Virus record (IMG/VR): IMGVR_UViG_3300007504_000003
Coordinates: 1 to 64,000 of that record
DNA: 64,000 nucleotides
DNA from: a virus
Direction: 5' to 3' (one strand)
The notes below the pieces were generated by a model that did no database searches, was not told the origin of the DNA, and saw only the letters and a list, made by a program, of their open reading frames with translations. Shown here in pieces: positions 8,167 to 16,136 of the stretch. Both the position numbers and the translations under genes were made by a program. Every line of letters starts with the position of its first letter. Within the stretch, counting starts at the first letter, position 1.

Positions 8167-8636
8167 CGGAAGAAAACTCGCGGGGTGTCCTGAACCTCTT
8201 CCAGAGCACTGAGGAGCTGACTCCTCAGTACCGGGTCTTGTAGACGAGCTACAAGATTCCCAGCCTCTCGCTTGGGCTGGACCTTCACGGTAACCGAGAA
8301 GAATTCATCGAACCGGGGTCCGAGGGCTCTCTTCAACTCATCTACTGAAGCGTCTCGACGGAGACGATACCGCGGCTCAGGGACTTTGACGTGGCATTTC
8401 GTCTTTCCCGATCCTGCCAACACCTGCCTGCCCGGTTGGTTGCCGCCGGCAGAGAGAGCTGCTGGCCGCAGATGCCTCCGTTTGAGGAGGTCAAAGACCT
8501 TGTTGGCGTGAGTGATGGTCTCCCAGAGAAAGGATCCGAGGTCCACTCGACGAGCCGTGGTTGCAGTCGCGACCTCTGCCTCAATCGCAGAGAGCAAGGC
8601 AGAAAGATCTTGTCGGAAGTGTTTAAGGTCCAACAC
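8163..8636 (-). CDS. Hypothetical protein
   Basis: A 157-residue protein. The best start is GTG 8636, whose first base overlaps the TAG of the upstream gene, so it is probably coupled to it. It is helical at the N-terminus (LKHFRQDLSALLSAIEAEVATA), with a basic middle. No recognisable domain. It converges on the gene ending at 8166 with a 4-base overlap. Function unknown. Confidence 0.55.
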   Translation of the reverse strand: MLDLKHFRQDLSALLSAIEAEVATATTARRVDLGSFLWETITHANKVFDLLKRRHLRPAALSAGGNQPGRQVLAGSGKTKCHVKVPEPRYRLRRDASVDELKRALGPRFDEFFSVTVKVQPKREAGNLVARLQDPVLRSQLLSALEEVQDTPRVFFR

Positions 8637-9391
8637 TATAGGCACTCTGGGTGGATGTAGCCCGAGGGCTGCTTGCGATAACAAAGAAGCTGGGTCCCCA
8701 TAGGCACATCCTCAATCGGCGGGAGCACTTCCCCACAAGCAACGCACCGGATCCCCGGTGAATAGCGAACCCAACGAGTCCCCGGGTGGTCTTTGGTTTT
8801 CGGCGTGGGTGCAGGATCACGCTTCGGCTTTTTCGCAGAAGCGTTGCGGCGGAAGACCCCGATCAAAGCTTCAACACAAGGCCCCGCCAGTAAGCAATCC
8901 CCGCATTCCGGGACTCGCTCCCAATGGGAAAAACAGGGGGTCCCTTCCGCCACCCGAGAGAGGACGTAATCCTCTACCTCTACATGCGAGAGGTTGTCCG
9001 GAAAGGAGAGGGCTAGGCCGAAACCACCGGAACGGGGTTCGGCCTCCATAATCTTCGGAGCGATGAGAGAGCCCCGCTCTGTCAGCGACCACATGCCCCG
9101 AGATTTCGGGGCTTGGTACGCGAGCCCCTGGTCTTTCAGAGAAAGGAAAGCACGCCCTATCCAATAGGGCACCTTGAGGCGGCCCTCGCCTCCTGGTCGG
9201 ACACCGTACTTATCCGCTTCCCATCCCAGGGAATCGAGGACGTAATCGATCACGGCGTCCCGACCTATCAAGGCTCCGGGGCTTCCCAGGAAATGAAGGG
9301 CCTGAAGCACCGGGACGCGAAAGAACGCGGGCTTGGGCTCAGCGTTCTTCGCCGCTTTGACTTGTTTCAAAACTCTCCTGGCGTCTCGCAT
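8636..9391 (-). CDS. Winged-helix (Mrr N-like) protein with C-terminal zinc site
   Basis: A 251-residue protein from ATG 9391. Residues about 20-105 resemble the winged helix at the N-terminus of Mrr-type proteins: helix-turn-helix around AVIDYVLDSLGW and a wing ending GMWSLTERG. Then come a Cys cluster (CFSHW..CGDCLLAGPC), a basic linker with prolines and a C-terminal CVACGEVLPP...CYRK...HPEC site that looks like a zinc knuckle. No nuclease motif is visible, so a DNA-binding role is more likely than restriction. It sits in a minus operon with 8163-8636 and 9399-10607. Confidence 0.55.
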   Translation of the reverse strand: MRDARRVLKQVKAAKNAEPKPAFFRVPVLQALHFLGSPGALIGRDAVIDYVLDSLGWEADKYGVRPGGEGRLKVPYWIGRAFLSLKDQGLAYQAPKSRGMWSLTERGSLIAPKIMEAEPRSGGFGLALSFPDNLSHVEVEDYVLSRVAEGTPCFSHWERVPECGDCLLAGPCVEALIGVFRRNASAKKPKRDPAPTPKTKDHPGTRWVRYSPGIRCVACGEVLPPIEDVPMGTQLLCYRKQPSGYIHPECL

Positions 9392-9398
9392 CGGTTCT

Positions 9399-10607
9399 CT
9401 ACCCTGTAGTGACCAGAGCACCGGAATCAGCCATCTTCCGGGCTTCCTCCAAAGGATAGAACCCCTGGGTGAAGCCCCACTGGCCTCCTCGGCGGATCTT
9501 GTTCCCGCCGATGGTCACGTAGCGATCACCGGGGTCAAGGTGATCGCGGTAGCCGGCACCCTCCGGCGTATAGCGACGCCACGCGAGGTTGCCATCGCTA
9601 TCGTAGACGGCGACGGACAGGGGCTCCATCCTGTAGCTGCGGTACGCACTCAGGGGCAAGGACGACTGGATGTACCGCTTCGCGGTCGCGACCGGCCCGG
9701 AGACGGGGTCCGGAACGGGACCGTTGGTGGGGGGCTCTACCTGCTGAGCATTCACCTGAAGGAGCTGGAGATTCATGGTGCCAGGGATGGGGCGGCTGAG
9801 CCACTCATCCAGGCTGGCGGCGACGTCATCCCCGGTGTCCTTCTTGTAGACGCGAACACCGGGGATGACAGCCCCGGTGGGGCTGTCCCGGAGGGGGCCG
9901 AAACTCCCCCAGTTCACATCGCGAGCGGCGGGCCCGGCCTCAAAGACCGCCAGCACCTTCCCCCATTCCTTCATGAATGAATCCTCAGTGTCCACCGAGC
10001 GGAGAGGAGAGAGGTCCACCGTGACCCCGGCGGTCTTCGCCATCTGCTCCAACTCCAGCAGGGCCCCCCGATACGCAGCGGCGTCCTGGATCTTGAGGGA
10101 CCGAAGGAGCCGGTCATTCATCAGCGTCCGGAGAGCCCCAGACAGCACCCGCCCTTCCAGAGACTTGCGGACAGAATGGAGGGCCTCGACGACGTGAGCC
10201 TGGGTCACCGGCAACCGACGCGGACCCGCCTCCTTCAGAGCCCGGCGGAGACGGGTGATAGAAGCGTCAGGAGCCACGTCAAGCCCCTGAAGGCTCGCCA
10301 CCCGGGCCAAACCCTCCCTGTCGTTGTAGGAAGGGCTGGAGGGCGTCCAGTCCCTCGTATGAGCCATGATACCTGCGGTCGCCATCTCCTGAGCGACCGT
10401 CCCCGGGTTCATCTGGGTGAGAGCGGCGAGGCTTTCGCTCACCAGCACGGGGTACGACACCCCGAGCCAGCCCGTGACGTAATCAACCCCGTCGCCGTAG
10501 ACGACGGGGCGGGCCTTGCCCCCCCTGGTGACGCCCTTCTTCCGGTTGAAGAAGGAGCAAGGAACCGGGCCGGGACCCGAGAGGGCTGCTGCGAGGGTCG
10601 TGGACAT
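9399..10607 (-). CDS. Hypothetical protein, possible virion component
   Basis: A 402-residue protein I do not recognise. It begins with a Ser/Ala/Pro-rich segment, has a helical middle (about 130-200) and ends in a Gly/Arg-rich part with WGFTQGFYP. No transmembrane segment or catalytic motif. A CGTATAAG element lies 20 bases upstream of its ATG. It is the first gene of a minus-strand unit that continues into 8636-9391. Confidence 0.55.
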   Translation of the reverse strand: MSTTLAAALSGPGPVPCSFFNRKKGVTRGGKARPVVYGDGVDYVTGWLGVSYPVLVSESLAALTQMNPGTVAQEMATAGIMAHTRDWTPSSPSYNDREGLARVASLQGLDVAPDASITRLRRALKEAGPRRLPVTQAHVVEALHSVRKSLEGRVLSGALRTLMNDRLLRSLKIQDAAAYRGALLELEQMAKTAGVTVDLSPLRSVDTEDSFMKEWGKVLAVFEAGPAARDVNWGSFGPLRDSPTGAVIPGVRVYKKDTGDDVAASLDEWLSRPIPGTMNLQLLQVNAQQVEPPTNGPVPDPVSGPVATAKRYIQSSLPLSAYRSYRMEPLSVAVYDSDGNLAWRRYTPEGAGYRDHLDPGDRYVTIGGNKIRRGGQWGFTQGFYPLEEARKMADSGALVTTG

Positions 10608-10627
10608 AAATGTCTCCGATGTGTCCC

Positions 10628-10635
10628 TCTTATAC
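10628..10635 (-). promoter_or_regulatory. CGTATAAG promoter-like element
   Basis: The minus strand reads GGTCGTATAAGAGGG, ending 20 bases before ATG 10607. It is a strong copy of the recurrent element. Confidence 0.55.
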
Positions 10636-10656
10636 GACCAGGGAGCCGGAACTACC

Positions 10657-12207
10657 CTAGTAGACGAGGAAAAAAGGGTCCCTCGCGGCGTCCTGAGCCC
10701 TCAACCAGACCTCCCCGCGAGCGGTGCAACGCAGGTTGCCGTGTCGCTGCACCGCCCAGCCCTCGCGGCAGAGGTACTCCACCACCTCACCGAAGGTGCG
10801 ACCCCAGACCAGGGGCTTGTCCGTCTCCGGGACACCCGGGAGGTGCGGGGGATCGACCCTTGCCCTCACCGAGTCCAGCCGGGGGTTCTCGGACTCCAGG
10901 GCGACCTTGAGCACCTTGAGGGCGACCTGCCCCTTCACCGCGCTCATCCTCAGGGTGTTCCTCACCGTCTGGATCAGGGTGCTCGCGCGGTCATACCCGA
11001 CGCCCTCCCTGTCCGCGAGTTCCTGAATCGCGAGGCCCTCGCACTGCGACTCGATCACGCCCAGATAGCGATCTGCGACGGACGGCTTGAGAGCCCTCAA
11101 TGCCCGCTCGACCTCCGCGAGTCCGTGGGAGACCGCTTCCCGCTCCAGAATGTCCGCCTCCAGGTTCCGCCCGGAGGCGTCGAGGAGCGGCCCCCCGGAT
11201 TCGTCTCCGTCATTGACATAGACGGGGTGAAACTCCTGGGTGGTGAGCGGGACCACCTGCTCCCCGTCCCGACGCTCGCGGAGAGTGGAAGCCCCGTACA
11301 GGGTACGGGAGACCGGGTCCCGCCCATCTGCCATCAGATCCGAGACCGCGGAGCGGTAGCAGTAGACCTTGAGCTGGCTGAAGTAGATCGTCTCCCCGCG
11401 GTTAATCCGCCCCGCGAACGAGTCCAGGTCGATCAGGGACACCAGCTTGTTGTGGACGTGCTCCCGGATCTTCCTGAACTGGAGGCTCCTCGGCAGCTTC
11501 TTCGCCAGATAGGCATAGAGCCTCTGCAAGGTCTGTTCATCGACGTTCTCGTCGAGCCACTGAGCGGTCTGGTTGTACCCGGGGCGACCCCGGGCCTGGA
11601 TGGTCTCCTCTGCCTGAAGTGCCCCCAGGGGGGTGAGCATCCACCAACCCGCCACCGGACGGGTACGCTTCAGCAGAGCATCCCGCTCGGAGAGCGGGAG
11701 ACCCCACAGGTAGTCGGGATCGATATGGGTGCAGGCACCCGTGGTGATCAACCGAGGGTTCTCGGGCTCCTGACCCGACTTCCAGATGACGGGCTGCCAC
11801 GTCAACTCCGGGCGGGAGTTGCAGTAACCCCGCCGCTGGTTCCGGAACGCCCACCCAACGACCCGGTAGAGGCCCGGCTTCGTGCCCCGCTTCTTGGCGT
11901 CCAGCCTCCAGCCAGGGGGGAGGTGATCGAGGCGAGTGACCCCAGCCATCTCCTTCAGACCACCGATCACGAGGATCTGGCGACAGAGGGCGTCGGTCTT
12001 TTTCACCGGGACGAAGGGCAGAACGACGGAGTGAGAGCCGTCGTCGCGGTAGGTAGACGTCAAAGCGTCCCGGTAGCAGGAGGGGACACCGTCGGTCAGA
12101 AGTTCTCCGCCCAGAAACGTCAGGTCGGAGAGGCTGTAGGAACCGAGGGTCCAGATCAGGGCTTCACGAAAAGCCCGAGCCGTAGGAAAACGGCGAGTCT
12201 CACGCAT
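10657..12207 (-). CDS. Sigma-70-like protein with extra N- and C-terminal domains
   Basis: A 516-residue protein. The centre looks like an ECF-type sigma factor: a helical region-2-like segment (around LVSLIDLDSFAGRI..FSQLKVYCYRSAVSDLM, about 250-290), a variable loop, then a region-4-like helix-turn-helix (LAIQELADREGVGYDRASTLIQTVRNTLR, roughly 390-420). Flanking segments of about 200 and 100 residues have no assignment; the C-terminal one resembles a second winged helix (FGEVVEYLCREGWAVQRHGNLRCTARG). It is a candidate for reading phage promoters. The sigma call is by pattern only and would need a profile search. Confidence 0.5.
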   Translation of the reverse strand: MRETRRFPTARAFREALIWTLGSYSLSDLTFLGGELLTDGVPSCYRDALTSTYRDDGSHSVVLPFVPVKKTDALCRQILVIGGLKEMAGVTRLDHLPPGWRLDAKKRGTKPGLYRVVGWAFRNQRRGYCNSRPELTWQPVIWKSGQEPENPRLITTGACTHIDPDYLWGLPLSERDALLKRTRPVAGWWMLTPLGALQAEETIQARGRPGYNQTAQWLDENVDEQTLQRLYAYLAKKLPRSLQFRKIREHVHNKLVSLIDLDSFAGRINRGETIYFSQLKVYCYRSAVSDLMADGRDPVSRTLYGASTLRERRDGEQVVPLTTQEFHPVYVNDGDESGGPLLDASGRNLEADILEREAVSHGLAEVERALRALKPSVADRYLGVIESQCEGLAIQELADREGVGYDRASTLIQTVRNTLRMSAVKGQVALKVLKVALESENPRLDSVRARVDPPHLPGVPETDKPLVWGRTFGEVVEYLCREGWAVQRHGNLRCTARGEVWLRAQDAARDPFFLVY

Positions 12208-12424
12208 ATGTTCAAGCTCCAGCGGCGTGGCTGCTCAGCAGCTCGGCCTGAAGGATTTCAGAGGGGTCAGTCAGGGTGCCGAGACAGGATGAGAAGATCA
12301 GGTCGCGGCTTGGAGAAGGTCGCACGTCAGGGCTCACTCGTCAAGCCCTCGGGCACCACTTTCTGTCCTCCCCCGGTGAGGAGCCTATAAGTCCCTGACG
12401 GTAGGAACCCATCGGGAGACAGGA
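12208..12424. promoter_or_regulatory. Divergent intergenic region with TATAAG promoter copy
   Basis: A 217-base gap between divergent genes. At 12374-12391 it holds CGGTGAGGAGCCTATA followed by AG. The first 16 bases are identical to 44352-44367, also ahead of a gene start. TATAAG (12386-12391) ends 33 bases before ATG 12425, which has GGGAGACAGGA upstream. The rest (12208-12370) shows nothing I can assign. Confidence 0.5.
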
Positions 12425-13498
12425 ATGCCTATCAACCCCCAGGATTTGTCTCTTCGGCTTCAGACGCTTGAAGCCGTCGCCGGGGAACCGCTAGGGGCGT
12501 GGTCTCAGAATCCTTACGTTGGATGGCAGCGGGCGAAAGCCTGGGTCGAGAACGAAGGCTCTGACATGGACCCCCTCTGGACGGCAGAACGAGATCATCG
12601 ATTCTGGTCGGCTTTTGAGGGTGCCGTTCTCGGATACCTCAAGAAGAACATGGGCCCGGCTGACTCCAGCCGGAACACGCCCGAAGAGGCGTTCTCCTCT
12701 ATCCTGATGGGTATCCCCCTCGGGGCTGGGCAGATCCGTGACCCCCTCTTCCGGGGGATCGGGAAGCAGCTCCGGACCAAGATCCTTCGGGGTCAGGCGA
12801 AGCCCCTGGATGTGCTCCGGCTGGCGATCAGGGGAGGCAAGCAGCGAGCGAATGACGAGCTGCGGGTATCTGGAGACCGGATCCGTCACCGCGATGAAGG
12901 GACTGACCTGACAGCCCCGGGAAGCTCTGACGACCCGAGGCATCGCCGTCAGTTGGGTGACCCGGGTCAGGCCCCTGCTTTCGCCCCTGAGGAAGGCGGC
13001 GTTAAGGAATTCCTCGGCAAGGATGCCCGGGAAGCCGTCATCCAAGCCATCACGAGGGGGATGGTGGGAGAGGGTCAATCCTCCCCGATCTGGCAGCGTC
13101 TCATCTCGGTGTGGCTCGGTCAGGATGACCGCTTCCCCAGGGCGAAGGCAAGTCCCCGTGAGGTTCAGGTACTCCAGGCGATTCGGGAGAACTACCGAAA
13201 CCTTCAGCAGAAGAGGCGGGAGCAAGGGGAGCCCGGGACTGAGGGCTACGACAGCAGCCTCGATTTCAAGTGGAAGGATGTAGCTGGACTGACTGGCCTC
13301 ACACCGGCTCAGGTGAGCCGGTCTATCCGGAAGCTTGGTGACAAGATCAACACGTTGCTCAAGTCTCCTGGTGCTGTAGAAGACCTGTTCAACACCCCCC
13401 AGCTTCGTCAAGAGCTGACGCAGCAGATTCGACTCGCGAAGACCAGGAAGAAGAAGGCGGCAGAACGAGTCGCCCTCAGGTGGTTGGAACAAGACTGA
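12425..13498 (+). CDS. Helix-turn-helix protein, possibly sigma-like
   Basis: A 357-residue protein. The last third has a helix-turn-helix reminiscent of sigma region 4 (FKWKDVAGLTGLTPAQVSRSIRKL, about 280-303), preceded by SPREVQVLQAI. The N-terminal half is helical without a clear motif. It ends in a basic stretch and RVALRWLEQD, a C-terminal copy of the recurring RVAxRWL tag. It could be a sigma-like or other transcription regulator, perhaps carried in the virion if the tag is a packaging signal. It has its own promoter-like element. Confidence 0.45.
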   Translation: MPINPQDLSLRLQTLEAVAGEPLGAWSQNPYVGWQRAKAWVENEGSDMDPLWTAERDHRFWSAFEGAVLGYLKKNMGPADSSRNTPEEAFSSILMGIPLGAGQIRDPLFRGIGKQLRTKILRGQAKPLDVLRLAIRGGKQRANDELRVSGDRIRHRDEGTDLTAPGSSDDPRHRRQLGDPGQAPAFAPEEGGVKEFLGKDAREAVIQAITRGMVGEGQSSPIWQRLISVWLGQDDRFPRAKASPREVQVLQAIRENYRNLQQKRREQGEPGTEGYDSSLDFKWKDVAGLTGLTPAQVSRSIRKLGDKINTLLKSPGAVEDLFNTPQLRQELTQQIRLAKTRKKKAAERVALRWLEQD

Positions 13499-13516
13499 AA
13501 ATTTCCTGAACCGGGG

Positions 13517-13524
13517 CGTATAGA
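13517..13524 (+). promoter_or_regulatory. CGTATAGA promoter-like element
   Basis: CGTATAGA ends only five bases before ATG 13530. If TATAGA is a -10 box, the transcript would start at or next to the start codon, giving a leaderless or near-leaderless mRNA. Confidence 0.5.
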
Positions 13525-13529
13525 GAGCC

Positions 13530-14015
13530 ATGATCATCTCCCCCGATTCCTTCCTCATGGAAGCAGGAGCCTACGTCTGGACTCCCGATCGCTCTCGGGC
13601 TGCCTGGGCTCAGGCTCATCAGACACTCCAACAAGTGATCCTCTCCGGAGGAGTGCAAGAAGTCACCCTGATGGTGGGCCTCCCCGGCTCAGGAAAGAGC
13701 CACTTCCTCAGTCAGAAGGAACCGGCTCCAGGTCAGGTGTTCTTCGATGCCACCTTCGCTCGCCCCCAACATCGGGCGACAACCCTCAAGGTGATTCAGG
13801 ACACGAGGAAGCCCGTGATGGTCTCCCTCATCTGGGTAGACACTCCGGTCTCAACCTGCCTGGAGAGAAACGCCCTCAGGCCCGAGGGTCGCAGAGTCCC
13901 TGAGGAACAAATCCTCTCGATGGCTGAGAGTCTCCGTGATTCTCCTCCCTCTTACCAGGAGGGGTTCACAAGTATCTGCATTGAGAGGAGCCCCTCAGGC
14001 TCTACTGGTGTCTGA
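13530..14015 (+). CDS. P-loop kinase, polynucleotide-kinase-like
   Basis: A 161-residue protein. Walker A is VGLPGSGKSHFL (about 49-60); a hydrophobic strand ends in an Asp (VSLIWVDTP); and the segment NALRPEGRRVPEEQI resembles the lid of T4 Pnk-type kinases (Arg-rich, then V/I-PEE). These enzymes phosphorylate nucleic-acid 5' ends or small substrates. It lacks a phosphatase domain, unlike T4 Pnk. Its 3' end overlaps the convergent ubiquitin-like gene by 21 bases. Substrate unknown; an RNA-repair role is possible. Confidence 0.65.
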   Translation: MIISPDSFLMEAGAYVWTPDRSRAAWAQAHQTLQQVILSGGVQEVTLMVGLPGSGKSHFLSQKEPAPGQVFFDATFARPQHRATTLKVIQDTRKPVMVSLIWVDTPVSTCLERNALRPEGRRVPEEQILSMAESLRDSPPSYQEGFTSICIERSPSGSTGV

Positions 14016-14210
14016 AGCGTTCACCACAGCACCTTCTTTCAGGGTCACCCTCTTCCTTGGTACCAGGATTCCCTGAGGAGGATCCTGAGCCCTCCGGTAG
14101 GTGATCGTGAGCAAGGTCCCTTGAGGGTGTCCGGTTAGAGCCACCAGCTCCTCATAGGTCATCTCGTCCTTTTGGATAGTGACCCGTCGTCCATTGAGAA
14201 TGATCTCCAC
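13995..14210 (-). CDS. Ubiquitin-like beta-grasp protein (multiubiquitin type)
   Basis: A 71-residue protein from GTG 14210, which has AGGAGG seven bases upstream; a longer frame from GTG 14252 lacks correct spacing. The pattern (EIILNGRRVTI, a Glu/Thr helix TYEELVALTG, LLTITYRR, then GILVPRKRVTLKEGAVVNA) matches the strand-helix-strand plan of the small ubiquitin-like domains called multiubiquitin in bacteria. The tail is NASDTSRA, not Gly-Gly, so conjugation would need trimming or would not occur. No E1, E2 or JAB gene is in this window. Family assignment is from memory of the motif. Confidence 0.55.
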   Translation of the reverse strand: MEIILNGRRVTIQKDEMTYEELVALTGHPQGTLLTITYRRAQDPPQGILVPRKRVTLKEGAVVNASDTSRA

Positions 14211-14800
14211 GGTGGCTCCTCCTGAGATTTCTATCTTGACACGAGGTAGCACCTCCCTGTAAGACGGGTAGGCTCTTTTTCCCCGTCAGGGGAAGCCCGG
14301 GAATTCTCGGCTCAAGGTTGGCTCCCTGATCCAACCCTCTGTAACCGAGCGGTGTCCGGGGTCGGGAAACCGATCTGGTATCAGACCACCAGCGAGAGAG
14401 ACTCTTGGAAGACCCGAGAGAAAAAGGACTGGCGAACCGCTCCGTCTTGCTCTTTCCAAACTCAACCAACGGAACTTTGAGGATCTGCCTCCTCCACAGG
14501 AAGTTGTGGAGGGACGGAGAGCGGGCCTCCCGGTTTTCACGAACCTCGCAGCTTACCGAGAGGTTCTCCCGTACAGGAAGTAGGGCTAGCAGGATTTGAA
14601 CTGCTGGAGAGGAGGTCAAACTCCCTCTGACTGAGCTTTCGCCCGAAAGCGGGAGAGATAATCTCTTGGACACCTAAGCTGACCTGGGTGCCAAGTGCTC
14701 CAGGTGTCTTCGTCGAAGGACTTCCCCTCAGGAAAGAGAGAGGAGTCAGAGAGAAGACCCTGTAGATCCTAGGCTAGAGCCCAGAGAGGTCCGCTAGGAC
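14211..14800. ncRNA. Gene-free hairpin-rich region, possible structured RNA
   Basis: Almost 600 bases with no credible gene but many perfect hairpins: GGTTGG/CCAACC (14316-14336), GTCGG-GAAA-CCGAT with a GNRA loop (14361-14374), an 8-bp CCTCCACA/TGTGGAGG (14491-14512), GAACCTC/GAGGTTC (14541-14566), GCTTTC/GAAAGC (14635-14650) and GACACCT/AGGTGTC (14669-14708). On the minus strand a T-arm-like AGCAG-TTCAAATC-CTGCT occurs at about 14588-14608, with a GCTCAGTCAGAG segment upstream. The D, anticodon and T loops are all abnormal, so I do not call a tRNA. It may be a phage ncRNA or a decayed tRNA cluster; strand is undecided. Confidence 0.4.
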
Positions 14801-14804
14801 CGAT

Positions 14805-14930
14805 CGCTTAACAACCACTCCAGCAACAACTACTTCAGCAACTCCTACAGCAACGACAACGAGTACAACAACAGCTTCTACATCTACAACGACAGCAGCT
14901 ACAACAACGACACCCCTGACGACTGAGAGC
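14805..14930 (+). other. CA-rich, G-poor low-complexity tract
   Basis: About 125 bases of imperfect (ACAAC)-type trinucleotide sequence, very poor in G on the plus strand. Both frames that stay open give only Thr/Ala-rich (plus, no start) or Val-rich (minus) low-complexity peptides. It resembles an unstructured rho-utilisation-like or CAA-type leader directly before the gene at 14957. Confidence 0.45.
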
Positions 14931-14941
14931 ACCTTCCTCCC

Positions 14942-14949
14942 GGTATAGG
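14942..14949 (+). promoter_or_regulatory. GGTATAGG promoter-like element
   Basis: TATAGG (14944-14949) ends seven bases before ATG 14957. It is the same arrangement as at 13517 and 61353. Confidence 0.5.
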
Positions 14950-14956
14950 GCTGATT

Positions 14957-15328
14957 ATGGCTCAACGGTCTTCTAGCAGGTTTACAGCTTCTACAGCGGA
15001 GACCTCTCTCGCTGTGCCTGTTTTCTATCTCCTGCTGGAGGTAGCCCAGGTTCGGTTCCCCTTATCCAGAAGATCGTCCCCTTCTGAGGTCATCCACATC
15101 TCCAGAAAGGGGGATGTATTGGATGAGCACCACGGAGAGTTTCCGGTCGTGGTCTCCTGGGATCAGTGGAAAGAGGCTGTGGTCCCTGTGTTGGAGGATT
15201 CTAATCTCCAGACAAGGCTTCCTCTCTGTAGAAGAGCTTTGGAGACCGGGAGAGTGGATACCTGGGTGGAACTTATCGGGGTTCGACTTCGGGAGAGCTT
15301 TGAGGCGGCTGGATATACTGATGGCTGA
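14957..15328 (+). CDS. Hypothetical protein
   Basis: A 123-residue protein with a Ser/Thr-rich N-terminus, a hydrophobic stretch (AVPVFYLLLEVAQV, about 19-32) too short for a confident membrane helix, and a helical C-terminal half. No recognised motif. Its stop overlaps the start of the next gene (ATG 15321). It heads the transcription unit leading into the clamp-loader genes. Confidence 0.55.
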   Translation: MAQRSSSRFTASTAETSLAVPVFYLLLEVAQVRFPLSRRSSPSEVIHISRKGDVLDEHHGEFPVVVSWDQWKEAVVPVLEDSNLQTRLPLCRRALETGRVDTWVELIGVRLRESFEAAGYTDG

Positions 15329-15518
15329 GAACAAACCGCGGAGACCCCCTGTAAAGCCGAAAAAGATCGACCAACAGGTGTGGATCTCTTGTCGAGCGAA
15401 GAGATCCTGTGAGGGGAATCAGGCGAAGATCGTCTTCCGTCAGAAGACAGGTGGGGGTGGCTCGATCACCCGATACCGGTGTCTCACCTGTAATGGGAGC
15501 TGGCATATCCAGCTCTGA
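15321..15518 (+). CDS. Small zinc-ribbon-like protein
   Basis: A 65-residue protein. A basic Pro/Lys-rich N-terminus (MAENKPRRPPVKPKK) is followed by SCRAKRSC and YRCLTCNGSW, four Cys spaced as in a small zinc ribbon. The ATG lies inside the end of the upstream gene (8-base overlap). It probably binds nucleic acid, but no specific role can be read. The clamp-loader delta' gene starts 15 bases downstream. Confidence 0.6.
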   Translation: MAENKPRRPPVKPKKIDQQVWISCRAKRSCEGNQAKIVFRQKTGGGGSITRYRCLTCNGSWHIQL

Positions 15519-15533
15519 TCGTAAGAAGGGAAC

Positions 15534-16136
15534 ATGAAGCAACCTGTTCCTCTCCTCTTTCATGGACCAGGGGCTATGCAGGAGTCTCATCAGAGGGCTG
15601 CTAGCCTTGGTCGTCAGGCTCATCAACCTATAGGGGAGGGGGGCTTGAAAGCAGAGGCGGCGAGGCTTGCTGCCAGGATCCTGAGGTTGTCCCCCCTGGG
15701 AGACATGGAATCGGTCTTGATCATCGGTCCTGTGGACAACATCCGTCCTGAGGCTCGGGACGTATTGTTGAAGCCTCTGGAAGAGTATCAGGAGGGGAGG
15801 ACTCTCCCGATACTCTGGGCTCATGATGCAGGGGATGTAGCTGGAACGGTTCTCTCTCGTTGTGAGGTTGTCTGGTGTCCCGATGGACCTCTCGCTGAAA
15901 CTTCGGTTCTCCATGTAGCGGAGAAGATGTTGTCAGCCTGGGAGGCGGGAGAGATCTCCACCATCATAGAGGCTGTCAGAGAGAATAAAGAGGACAGGGA
16001 GCTACTGCTCTCCGCTGGAGCCCTCTTGCTCGCGAAGAGAGGAGGGAAGCCCCATCGACTCTGGGAGTCGATCCGGCGGGCGATGGAGTTAAAGAATCCA
16101 ACCCTGGTGGAGGTTCTTGTCGCATGGCTTCCGTGA
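15534..16136 (+). CDS. holB: DNA polymerase III delta' subunit-like (clamp loader)
   Basis: A 200-residue AAA+ clamp-loader relative. The N-terminus keeps a degenerate nucleotide-binding loop (FHGPGAMQESH), as expected for delta'. The diagnostic part is the sequence PEARDVLLKPLEEYQEGR followed by PILWAHDAGDVAGTVLSRC, matching the sensor-1/SRC region of bacterial delta'. It is short compared with E. coli HolB (334 residues), mostly lacking the C-terminal collar. It overlaps the delta gene by 13 bases, and DnaX (38-39 kb) and the clamp (34-35 kb) are also encoded, so a full phage clamp loader is likely. GAAGGGAA precedes the ATG. Confidence 0.7.
   Translation: MKQPVPLLFHGPGAMQESHQRAASLGRQAHQPIGEGGLKAEAARLAARILRLSPLGDMESVLIIGPVDNIRPEARDVLLKPLEEYQEGRTLPILWAHDAGDVAGTVLSRCEVVWCPDGPLAETSVLHVAEKMLSAWEAGEISTIIEAVRENKEDRELLLSAGALLLAKRGGKPHRLWESIRRAMELKNPTLVEVLVAWLP

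Noticed and set aside
8636-9391. Mrr-type restriction endonuclease
   Set aside because: Only the N-terminal winged helix is similar; no PD-(D/E)XK nuclease motif is visible in the rest.
10516-12390. 624-codon plus-strand open frame
   Set aside because: It runs antisense to the sigma-like gene, and composition is that of a GC-rich shadow frame.
14585-14655. tRNA gene on the minus strand
   Set aside because: A T-arm-like AGCAG-TTCAAATC-CTGCT and GCTCAGTC segment look like tRNA, but the T loop has 8 bases, the anticodon loop would have 6, the D loop lacks GG, and the acceptor has two mismatches.
14774-14965. 63-residue Val-rich protein on the minus strand
   Set aside because: It is the translation of a low-complexity CA-rich tract and has no ribosome site of note.
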